From NCBI RefSeq assembly GCF_003991425.1, contig NZ_CP034346.1:347501-411500 (forward strand): a stretch of 64,000 bases of DNA, in the 5' to 3' direction. The notes below the pieces were generated by a model. That model was given only the letters and a program-made list of their open reading frames with translations. It ran no database searches and was not told the DNA's origin. Origin of the DNA: Paenibacillus lutimineralis (GTDB taxonomy: Bacteria; Bacillota; Bacilli; Paenibacillales; Paenibacillaceae). This document shows positions 18,196 to 25,220 of the stretch, piece by piece; position 1 is the first letter of the stretch; each line of letters opens with the position of its first letter. A program made the translations under genes and the position numbers.

Positions 18196-18403
18196 CCACC
18201 AACTCAATAATCTCCCGAATATCACTAATATCCAGCGCCTCCGCGATCCTTTCAATATGACTGAAACTAATGCTTTCACGTTTGCCGTTAGCGAGCTCAC
18301 TTAAAGCCGCGTGACGAACATCAGAAAGTCTGGATAATTCCCTCAGAGATATCTTATGTTTTTTGGTTAGTTCTCCGATCTTCACGACAACTTTCTTTCC
18401 CAT
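18173..18403 (-). CDS. Small XRE-family HTH regulator
   Basis: ATG 18403 is preceded by AGGGGTGAG at good spacing and gives 76 residues; the frame stays open for 15 codons upstream but lacks a site there. The protein is a single Cro/C1-type helix-turn-helix: KIGELTKKHKISLRELSRL, then HAALSELANGKRESIS, SFSHIERIAEALDIS. It is probably a transcriptional repressor. It is divergent from the gene at 18581. Two copies of a 16-base repeat lie between them and are the likely binding sites, so auto- and cross-regulation is expected. Confidence 0.85.
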   Translation of the reverse strand: MGKKVVVKIGELTKKHKISLRELSRLSDVRHAALSELANGKRESISFSHIERIAEALDISDIREIIELVEKEETTR

Positions 18404-18434
18404 TTTACTCACCCCTAATTGAATCATTCCCAGC

Positions 18435-18495
18435 TTGACTATACGCATAAGCGTAACGTATAATATTTTTATTAGTGGTACGTATAAACGTAACG
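18435..18495 (+). promoter_or_regulatory. Promoter with paired operator repeats (XRE target)
   Basis: TTGACT (18435-18440) and TATAAT (18459-18464), 18 bases apart, form a plus-strand promoter for the gene at 18581. The repeat ACGCATAAGCGTAACG (18443-18458) fills the spacer. A second copy, ACGTATAAACGTAACG, is at 18480-18495, just past the start point. Each contains an inverted repeat (ACGC-ATAA-GCGT and ACGT-ATAA-ACGT). The placement predicts repression by the adjacent XRE protein. Confidence 0.65.
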
Positions 18496-18580
18496 ATCAT
18501 GCATTTATATAGAATTATCAATAAGGGAAGAAAATAGTTCTTGGTCATGACTTTGACACACTCAGAAAGGAGGCAATCCC

Positions 18581-18925
18581 ATGCCGCCCCTAATTGAATC
18601 CCTATACCACGGCTGCCTGATCCCCGAGGAGCAGGTAGTCCCGAAAGATCCACAATATCGCGAGTGCAGCAAGAAATTATCCGAGGCAATGGAAGTTTGG
18701 AAGAAGAGAATGTCTGCGGAGGAGTTTTCGAAGCTTGAAGAGTTACTGGATTTGCAGCAGGAAATTCAGGGGATGGAGATGGCATCGGCGTTTACGTATG
18801 GGTTTAAGTTAGGGGCGTTAATGATCATTGAGGTGCACTTCGGGGATGAGCCAAAGGGACCTTTCAAATTGAATCAAAGTGAAGGTTTAGGAAAATATCA
18901 CTGGGGTTCTCGCGAGGACACCTAG
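18581..18925 (+). CDS. Small DUF6809-like protein
   Basis: The product has 114 residues and starts at ATG 18581 after AAAGGAGG. It is predicted helical and soluble: EYRECSKKLSEAMEVWKKRM-like segments, then LLDLQQEIQGMEMASAFTYG and FKLGALMIIEVHFG. This pattern fits a short Firmicutes family that I recall as DUF6809, often beside XRE regulators; its function is unknown. The last ~20 residues (after FGDEPKG) do not look conserved and may be a read-through tail. Family assignment from memory is moderate. It is probably controlled by the divergent XRE gene. Confidence 0.6.
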   Translation: MPPLIESLYHGCLIPEEQVVPKDPQYRECSKKLSEAMEVWKKRMSAEEFSKLEELLDLQQEIQGMEMASAFTYGFKLGALMIIEVHFGDEPKGPFKLNQSEGLGKYHWGSREDT

Positions 18926-19288
18926 CAGTTAAGCCTCCATCTTACTTAGAAGCGCAACTGACTATATTACGTTAGAACCTCCCCGTTAACAGAGGAAAGC
19001 CTGGCCAACTGGCCAGGCCTTTTTGTACCACGCTGCCTAATACCACGCTGTAAATATCATGCTGCTTGGGGAACACGCTACTTACCCACGTCCACGACTC
19101 AATGCCATCCTTTATCTTTGCTCCTCCAAAGTATCTATTCCCAAACAACGCCGCCAGCCCCAGCCCAGACCTTCAATACCTGCAAAGTGCATGGTATATT
19201 TACTATGTCATCACGAATGATAGAGCCAATGTAATCATCGTATAGAAGGCCCTTAAAGTTCTTCTACAATTCACATAAGGACGTGATT
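18926..19288. other. Intergenic region
   Basis: It contains the strong terminator at 18999-19024 and a short direct repeat (TACCACGCTG, starting near 19026 and 19041). No coding frame or riboswitch was recognised. The promoter of the MBL-fold gene is not obvious. Confidence 0.4.
18999..19024 (+). terminator. Strong rho-independent terminator
   Basis: GCCTGGCCA and TGGCCAGGC form a perfect nine-base stem on a two-base spacer (effectively a longer stem with a small loop), followed by CTTTTT. It ends the 18581 gene transcript. Confidence 0.85.
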
Positions 19289-20152
19289 ATGATAGCTGCG
19301 AAGAAAGGATCTGCATTGATTCAAGAGGTTCATCAGACAGAGGTTCCGTACGGGACTCTGGCGATCTGGTTCCTCGGTCAGGAGAGTGTTATCGTCAAAG
19401 GGGATGACGTAACTATTTATATTGATCCGTATGTGTCAGATTTTCTGGATCGGAATGGGCCGGTGCGGTCATATCCTGCTCCGATTTGTCCTAAGGACAT
19501 TACGCAAGCGGATCTGTGCCTGATTACTCATGAGCATGTCGATCATATGGATGAAGGAACTATTACGGTGTTTCACGCTCAGAATGGCAGTGCTCCACTC
19601 ATAGCTCCGGCCTGCTGTCATCAGGATCTACGTCGTATGGGAGTAAGTGACTCGTCTATTCTGACGGCGGATGTAAGTGAACCGATAGAACTGTTCTCCA
19701 AGCTGAAGATTACGGTGATTCCTGCTGCGCACGAACAGCTTGAACAGGATGATAGGGGGCATTACCGTAGTGTTGGCTACGTGCTTGAGCTTAATGGGGT
19801 GACTTTATACCATGCGGGGGATACAGTGATTTATCCTGGACTAACGGAGCGGATTGCGGAAATTTCGCCCGATGTTGCGATGCTGCCGATTAATGGCGGG
19901 GATTATTATCGCAGGGAAGAGGGCATTGTCGGCAACATGAATTACCGGGAAGCTGCAGAGTTAGCGGTCCGGAGTAAATCCGAGACGGTCATACCGCTGC
20001 ATTATGATGTTTTCGCCGGAAACAGCGAGAAGCCGGGTTACTTCCTCGATTATTTGTACGAGAGGTATCCCGAGCAGAAGTGTCACATCATGGCACGTGG
20101 GGAACGATTCGTGTATGTGTCTCCAAGAGCTTTTGTTCAGCAATCATCATAG
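19289..20152 (+). CDS. MBL-fold metallo-hydrolase (UlaG-like)
   Basis: ATG 19289 is seven bases after AAGGA; GTG 19283 in the same frame is too close. The 287-residue protein is a metallo-beta-lactamase-fold hydrolase. The metal motif HEHVDHMD matches HxHxDH. Further ligands are probably H in IPAAHEQ, D in YHAGDTV and H in IPLHYDV. The overall pattern is nearest UlaG (L-ascorbate-6-phosphate lactonase). No other ula genes are nearby, so the substrate is unknown. It is a single-gene unit preceded by a strong terminator. Confidence 0.85.
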   Translation: MIAAKKGSALIQEVHQTEVPYGTLAIWFLGQESVIVKGDDVTIYIDPYVSDFLDRNGPVRSYPAPICPKDITQADLCLITHEHVDHMDEGTITVFHAQNGSAPLIAPACCHQDLRRMGVSDSSILTADVSEPIELFSKLKITVIPAAHEQLEQDDRGHYRSVGYVLELNGVTLYHAGDTVIYPGLTERIAEISPDVAMLPINGGDYYRREEGIVGNMNYREAAELAVRSKSETVIPLHYDVFAGNSEKPGYFLDYLYERYPEQKCHIMARGERFVYVSPRAFVQQSS

Positions 20153-20200
20153 GACATATCTAGCATATGAAGGATGTTGTCCGCTGAGATATATAGTCTA

Positions 20201-20249
20201 ACGGCGCTGCTAGGTTTCCATCAGAAGATTCAAAAGATAGCAGCGCCGT
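20201..20249. terminator. Long hairpin before the HAD gene
   Basis: ACGGCGCTGCTA (20201-20212) and TAGCAGCGCCGT (20238-20249) are a perfect 12-base inverted repeat with a 25-base loop. No T run follows. It may terminate the MBL-fold gene without a U tract or act as an mRNA-stabilising or leader structure for the next gene. Confidence 0.45.
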
Positions 20250-20278
20250 GTACATATATAGTTTAGGGGGAGTGCCGA

Positions 20279-20956
20279 ATGGCCACGATCCAAGTCATCA
20301 GCCTAGACATGTTCCAAACCCTAGTCAATTTAGACAACAGATTCCTATCCATGTGGAGTCGGATTCTTAAGGATCAGTATAATGCGAGCGAAGCGAGGGT
20401 CCTTCAAGCCAAGCTGATTGAGCAATACTATGTCGTTGCTAAGCGGATGCGTGAGAATCAGCAGTTTGTTCTAACCAGAGAAATTTACCGAGAGTGTTTC
20501 GATAAATTACTCCCCAGTCTGGGCATAGCTTTTGATTGTGCTGAAGCTGTAGATATTCTGGTGCAGGAGCATCGGCAAGCGGATTTATATGAAGAAACGC
20601 TGGATTTCTTAGATTTCATTCATAAGAATTATCAGGTCTGCATTGTCAGTGATACCGACGAAGATATGCTGCCGCGTTTTTTTGAGGCTTACCGGATACC
20701 TCTGTTCTCCTCGGAGAAATACAGATCCTATAAGAATGATCACGACAACTCCATGTTCCAAGAGATAATCAAATACTACGATATAGAACCCGCGAGAATT
20801 TTACATATTGGAGATACCTTGTCCGATGTCGTCGGAGCCCAAAGAGCCGGCATCCAAGCCTGCTGGATCAATAGGCAGAATGAACCGTGGAAGCTTGAAG
20901 CACCACCTGACTACACGATTCGGAATTTGAATGAGATTAGAGATCTACTTCTGTAA
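20279..20956 (+). CDS. HAD-superfamily hydrolase
   Basis: A 225-residue haloacid-dehalogenase-type phosphatase. Motif I is LDMFQTLV with nucleophile Asp10; the usual second Asp is Phe, as in the L-2-haloacid-dehalogenase/YfnB-like branch. Motif II is CIVSDTDE, the motif III lysine lies in KYRSYKN, and motif IV is HIGDTLSDVVGAQRAG. A helical cap lies between motifs I and II. ATG 20279 follows GGGGGAG. The substrate cannot be inferred from the neighbours. Confidence 0.88.
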   Translation: MATIQVISLDMFQTLVNLDNRFLSMWSRILKDQYNASEARVLQAKLIEQYYVVAKRMRENQQFVLTREIYRECFDKLLPSLGIAFDCAEAVDILVQEHRQADLYEETLDFLDFIHKNYQVCIVSDTDEDMLPRFFEAYRIPLFSSEKYRSYKNDHDNSMFQEIIKYYDIEPARILHIGDTLSDVVGAQRAGIQACWINRQNEPWKLEAPPDYTIRNLNEIRDLLL

Positions 20957-21025
20957 TGAATTTGCCGCTATCCATTGTCTCACTTCGTTCTTTTTTTTGT
21001 ATATATGGAGTTTTGGTTATCATCA

Positions 21026-21058
21026 TATAATATAGAATAAATAGGTAAACTATTTATT
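21026..21058 (+). promoter_or_regulatory. -10 box and palindromic operator upstream of SDR gene
   Basis: A perfect TATAAT (21026-21031) is followed by a perfect palindrome with arms AATAAATAG (21036-21044) and CTATTTATT (21050-21058) around GTAAA. Its place at the expected start point suggests binding by a TetR- or MarR-type repressor. No such gene is adjacent. A convincing -35 box was not found. Confidence 0.5.
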
Positions 21059-21084
21059 AGATGCAGATATGGAGGAAATTAGAG

Positions 21085-21804
21085 ATGCAACTTACCAATA
21101 AAACGGCCATCATTACTGGAGCAGGAAAAGGGATCGGAAAATCAATCGCAATCGCTTTGGCGAAGGAAGGCGTACATCTCGGCCTAATTGCACGCACAGC
21201 CACTGATCTAGAATCATTGCAAAGTTCTTTGCAGACGGAGCATTCCGTTAAAGTATTTATCGCGACAGCGGATATTTCCAATCAACAAGAAGCTGAAGCT
21301 GCCGTACTGAAACTTCAGGAGCAGCTTGGTTCCGTAGATATTCTAATCAACAATGCGGGAATCGCTCAGTTTGGCACATTTATGGACATGGAACCAAGTA
21401 CATGGGAACGAATTATTCAAGTGAACTTGATGGGGACTTACTATGTGACCCGTGCTGCACTTCCGTTCATGTTGGAACAAAATAGTGGAGATATCATCAA
21501 CGTGGCTTCCACCGCTGGTGAGCGTGGTTTTGCCACGGGTTCCGCTTATTGTGCGTCTAAGTTCGGCCTTCTCGGCTTAACGGAGTCTCTATTGCAGGAA
21601 GTTCGCAAATCGAACATTCGGGTAGTTGCGCTAACACCTAGTACGGTTGCTACGGATTTAGCAGTTAATGCTGGATTGAAAATTGGGGACGAAGATCGGA
21701 TGATGCAACCAGAGGATGTTGCCGAGCTGGCACTGGCTACCTTGAAATTGCCTTCCCGTGTGTTTATCAAAACGGCAGGTATTTGGACGACTAACCCGCA
21801 GTAG
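21085..21804 (+). CDS. Short-chain dehydrogenase/reductase (FabG-like)
   Basis: ATG 21085 is placed 11 bases after GGAGG; the frame is open from 21061. The 239-residue protein has the classical SDR layout: TGAGKGIG nucleotide-binding motif (residues 12-19), NNAG, catalytic Ser in INVASTAG, and YxxxK in AYCASK. It resembles 3-ketoacyl-ACP reductase-like proteins such as YueD/YvaG but is not in a fatty-acid cluster, so the substrate is open. A double hairpin terminator follows. Confidence 0.88.
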   Translation: MQLTNKTAIITGAGKGIGKSIAIALAKEGVHLGLIARTATDLESLQSSLQTEHSVKVFIATADISNQQEAEAAVLKLQEQLGSVDILINNAGIAQFGTFMDMEPSTWERIIQVNLMGTYYVTRAALPFMLEQNSGDIINVASTAGERGFATGSAYCASKFGLLGLTESLLQEVRKSNIRVVALTPSTVATDLAVNAGLKIGDEDRMMQPEDVAELALATLKLPSRVFIKTAGIWTTNPQ

Positions 21805-21855
21805 GAAGCATAGGCATCTAAATAGCAGAACCCCGCTCCTATGGAGTGGGGTCAG

Positions 21856-21888
21856 GCTGTCGACATTCAACCATGTCGACAGCTTTTT
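21856..21888 (+). terminator. Terminator after SDR gene
   Basis: GCTGTCGACAT (21856-21866) pairs perfectly with ATGTCGACAGC (21873-21883), followed by TTTTT. A smaller stem (CCCC.CTCC/GGAG.GGGG) precedes it at about 21831-21851. Confidence 0.88.
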
Positions 21889-21971
21889 AATTTGCTATCA
21901 TGAACAATAGTAGGATCATGCGTAAATGGTACACTCAACATATATGAGTGGTTGCTGAGAGGAGTTTAAAA

Positions 21972-22514
21972 TTGAACGACTTCATGATGAGAGAATTAAC
22001 GCTCGAGGATTTACATCCGGATTTGTTGCAGTGCTTCAATCGCTATCAAGAAGTCAGGCGTTGTTGGCGAATGGAGAACGGCAAGTGGATACTCAAGGAT
22101 ATATCTTTTACAGAACAATGGGATGATAGTTTGAAACAAGAGATTGTTGCTGTTGATTTTACAAACTGTCTTGAATCCGGTGGCTTTGTTTGGGGTGTAT
22201 TCAACAATGATCATGAAGTAATTGCATTTGCAAGTCTGCTGTCAGATTTTTTCGGGAGTGAAAATCAATATCTGCAGCTTATGCAAATACATGTTTCTTA
22301 TGAATATAGGAATAAAGGAATTGGGAGAGAGCTTTTTGCCTTGTGTTCAGAGAAAGCCAGACAACTAGGAGCCAAGAAGCTGTATATTTCAACGCATTCT
22401 TCGGAAGAATCCCAGCATTTTTATAAGAGTGTGGGTTGTGTAGACGCTGAGGAAATGAATAAGAAGCTAGCAGAATATGAACCTTATGACCGCCAAATGG
22501 AATTTATACTGTAG
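21972..22514 (+). CDS. GNAT-family N-acetyltransferase
   Basis: TTG 21972 is seven bases after GAGAGGAG; ATG 21984 is the alternative. The ~180-residue protein is a GNAT acetyltransferase. The acetyl-CoA loop is in MQIHVSYEYRNKGIGRELF (R/Q-x-x-G-x-G/A pattern, RNKGIG). The conserved C-terminal part ISTHSSEESQHFYKSVGC follows. The substrate is unknown. It has its own leader after the SDR terminator and precedes the GH39 gene by about 100 bases. Confidence 0.85.
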   Translation: MNDFMMRELTLEDLHPDLLQCFNRYQEVRRCWRMENGKWILKDISFTEQWDDSLKQEIVAVDFTNCLESGGFVWGVFNNDHEVIAFASLLSDFFGSENQYLQLMQIHVSYEYRNKGIGRELFALCSEKARQLGAKKLYISTHSSEESQHFYKSVGCVDAEEMNKKLAEYEPYDRQMEFIL

Positions 22515-22623
22515 CCTTAGCTCCCACGAATAAAATCACCTTGAACCTCAACAATAAGAAGGGTAGATCGCATTTCGCAGCAAACCAACGGAACCATATT
22601 TTTCAGAAAAGGGGTCCTTGCCA

Positions 22624-25128
22624 ATGAGCTATTTCTACGAATTTATCGACTATCAAGAGGATCTGCCGATCAGGCTGTTCGTGAACAGCGTGGCGTATGT
22701 TCCTTTTCATTGGCATAAGGAAGTGGAGATTATCTATGTCCTACAGGGTTGGATTACGATCCATGTGGATCAGCGCAGCTATGAACTGAAACAGGACGAT
22801 ATTATCGTCGTGAATAGTATGTCCGTTCATCAGATTGAGCGTACGAATCAGGACAACGTTCTACTTACATTGCAATTTAACCCGGAACTGCTAGATGAGC
22901 AGCGAGTGGTGGCCTGTAATTCGCTGTATCAGACATCGAAGAATCAGGAGATGTATGATCGCATCCGCCACTATCTAGCCCAGATGGCCTGGGAAGCAAG
23001 CAAGAAGACGCAAGGCAGCCGGAATTATTCATTGGGTCTACTATATATGTTGGCCGGACATCTGATGCGCTATTTCTCGATGGTGATGACCGAGGAGAAG
23101 CAGAAGAATGTCAAGGATTACGATTATCAACGACTGAACCGCGTCCTTCAGTTTATCGACCGTAATTACAGCCAGAAGATTACGCTGCAATCGATAGCTG
23201 ATCAGGAGCATCTGAGCCTGCATTATTTCTCTCATTTCTTCAGCGATAAGATCGGGATTCCGTTCCAGAAATATCTGACCTCCGTCCGATTAGAGAAGGC
23301 AGTCGATGCCTTGATGAACACCAATCACAGCATAACGCAGATTGCCCTTGATTGCGGCTTTGCTAACGTTAAGCTGTTCAATAAATATTTTAAAGAGAGA
23401 TACAACTCGACTCCCGGGGCTTTCCGCGAGTCTCTGACCACAGCAAAGTCTGTTGATCCTGCCCGCAAACCGTTGACCTACGAGGAATCGCCAAGTGCCG
23501 ATTATTATGAAGTCGATACGATCCAAGCGATGGAATCGCTCTACCGGTATTTGGAGCCGTCCCAGGAATCGAACGCTGTATCCTCCTCTGTATCCAGCGT
23601 TACATCCGATCATGTGGAGATTCACATGAACGAACAGGACGAGGGTACTCCGTTCAAGAAGCATTGGAATTGGCTGACCACGGCGGGCAGGGCGGTCGAG
23701 GGATTGCGTGCCGATTGGCAGGCGCAGTTTCTGGAGCTTCAGGCCAGGCTTGGGTTCTCGCATATTCGCTTCCACGGTATTTTTAATGATGAGATGATGG
23801 TGTATACGGAGACGGAAGATGGTGAGCCCATCTATAACTGGGCCTATGTAGACAAGCTGTACGATTTCCTGCTTCAGGCAGGGGTTCGTCCCTATGTGGC
23901 GCTAAGCTTCATGCCTTCGGTTCTGGCCCGTTCGAAGGAGACGATTTTCTTATGGAGAGGTCATATCGCTCCGCCGAAGGATCAGAAGAAATGGAATGCA
24001 CTTGTCCATGAATTCGTGCGCCACTGCCTGAACCGTTATGGGCTGGAGGAAGTATCTACGTGGTACTTCGAAGTATGGAATGAGCCAGACCTCTCCGGGG
24101 TATGCTGGGCGGGATCGAAGCAAGAGTACTTCGAGTTCTATGTCGAGACGGCGCTTACGATCAAGTCCATCTCCCCACAGCTTCGCGTAGGCGGGCCTGC
24201 ACTGGGCTACGGCTCTCTCTGGAACGACAACTGGGCTGAGGAATTCATCGATCACTGCAGTAATAGACAAGCTCCAATCGACTTCTTCTCATTCCATGTC
24301 TATTCGGAATATCCTAGCTTGAAGGAAGAAGCATACAAGCTCACGACGCTTATGCCGCCGACCTTCTACTTGGATAGTGTGAAGCGCCTGAGATCGAAGT
24401 TGAAAGCGACGGCTATGCCGGAGCTGGAGCTTCATATGACGGAGTGGAACTTCTCCCTCTATGACCGCAATTTGATTCACGATACGATGTTTATGGGGGC
24501 GTTTGTCACTCACCATGCGCTGCAGACTTTAAGTACATTAGGAGCGCTTGCTTTCTGGTCGTTTACGGACGTATTTGAGGAGAGCCGGGTGCTTGCTTCG
24601 ATGTTTTACGGCGGATTCGGTCTGATCAATCGCAACGGGCTGAAGAAGCCGAGTTATTACGCTTTTGAGCTGTTGGCTAAGCTGGGGGATCGGATTTTAT
24701 CCCAAGGAGATGGTTATATCGTCACAAGCGGCCGGAATGGAAGCCTGCAAATTCTGATGTATAACTACGCCCATGTAGATCAGCTCTTCGCCAGTGGTGA
24801 TTGGTCGGGGTTGACGGAGACAAGCCGGTACACTATTTTTGAGGAAAAAGGCAACCGTTCCTACCATCTCAAGCTGGACGGATTGGAGCGCCGCTACAAA
24901 GTGACGAGCTACAGACTGGATCGCAAGCATGGATCGGTCTTTGATGAGTGGATTCGCTTAGGAGCGCCAACCTATCCAACAGAGGAAGAACTGCAATTTT
25001 TACAGCATAGAAGTGTTCCGGAGATGCAAATTGGATGGCTGGACGCGGCTGTGGCAGAGCATCTGGAGCAGACTTATATCGTGCCTCCGCATGGCATTTT
25101 GCTGCTGAGCTTACAGCCACAGTATTAA
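22624..25128 (+). CDS. AraC-type regulator fused to GH39 glycoside hydrolase
   Basis: ATG 22624 is nine bases after AAAAGGGG and gives 834 residues. Residues 1-100 form a cupin-like sensor (FHWHKEVEIIYVLQG). Residues ~170-270 are a two-HTH AraC DNA-binding domain (ITLQSIADQEHLSLHYFSHF, then IALDCGFANVKLFNKYFK). Residues ~345-830 are a GH39 (beta-xylosidase/alpha-iduronidase clan A) domain with acid/base Glu487 in WNEPD and nucleophile Glu607 in HMTEWN, both intact. No signal peptide is present, so the enzyme is cytosolic. It could cleave xylosides and regulate genes, or use the GH39 fold as a sensor. Target genes are not adjacent. Confidence 0.9.
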   Translation: MSYFYEFIDYQEDLPIRLFVNSVAYVPFHWHKEVEIIYVLQGWITIHVDQRSYELKQDDIIVVNSMSVHQIERTNQDNVLLTLQFNPELLDEQRVVACNSLYQTSKNQEMYDRIRHYLAQMAWEASKKTQGSRNYSLGLLYMLAGHLMRYFSMVMTEEKQKNVKDYDYQRLNRVLQFIDRNYSQKITLQSIADQEHLSLHYFSHFFSDKIGIPFQKYLTSVRLEKAVDALMNTNHSITQIALDCGFANVKLFNKYFKERYNSTPGAFRESLTTAKSVDPARKPLTYEESPSADYYEVDTIQAMESLYRYLEPSQESNAVSSSVSSVTSDHVEIHMNEQDEGTPFKKHWNWLTTAGRAVEGLRADWQAQFLELQARLGFSHIRFHGIFNDEMMVYTETEDGEPIYNWAYVDKLYDFLLQAGVRPYVALSFMPSVLARSKETIFLWRGHIAPPKDQKKWNALVHEFVRHCLNRYGLEEVSTWYFEVWNEPDLSGVCWAGSKQEYFEFYVETALTIKSISPQLRVGGPALGYGSLWNDNWAEEFIDHCSNRQAPIDFFSFHVYSEYPSLKEEAYKLTTLMPPTFYLDSVKRLRSKLKATAMPELELHMTEWNFSLYDRNLIHDTMFMGAFVTHHALQTLSTLGALAFWSFTDVFEESRVLASMFYGGFGLINRNGLKKPSYYAFELLAKLGDRILSQGDGYIVTSGRNGSLQILMYNYAHVDQLFASGDWSGLTETSRYTIFEEKGNRSYHLKLDGLERRYKVTSYRLDRKHGSVFDEWIRLGAPTYPTEEELQFLQHRSVPEMQIGWLDAAVAEHLEQTYIVPPHGILLLSLQPQY

Positions 25129-25155
25129 ATCTTTGATACGTATGAAAAATATCAA

Positions 25156-25197
25156 AAAAGGAGCGATTGCCCCGTAATGTGGGGGATCGCTCCTTTT
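25156..25197. terminator. Bidirectional terminator
   Basis: AAAAGGAGCGAT (25156-25167) pairs with ATCGCTCCTTTT (25186-25197), with inner CCCC/GGGG. T runs lie on both strands. It separates the convergent GH39 and RND genes. Confidence 0.9.
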
Positions 25198-25220
25198 CGT
25201 TATGCAATCTTACTGGCTGT

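Noticed and set aside
23290..23775. Minus-strand frame of 161 codons inside the AraC-GH39 gene
   Set aside because: It is antisense to an intact gene with clear domains and lacks a start site.
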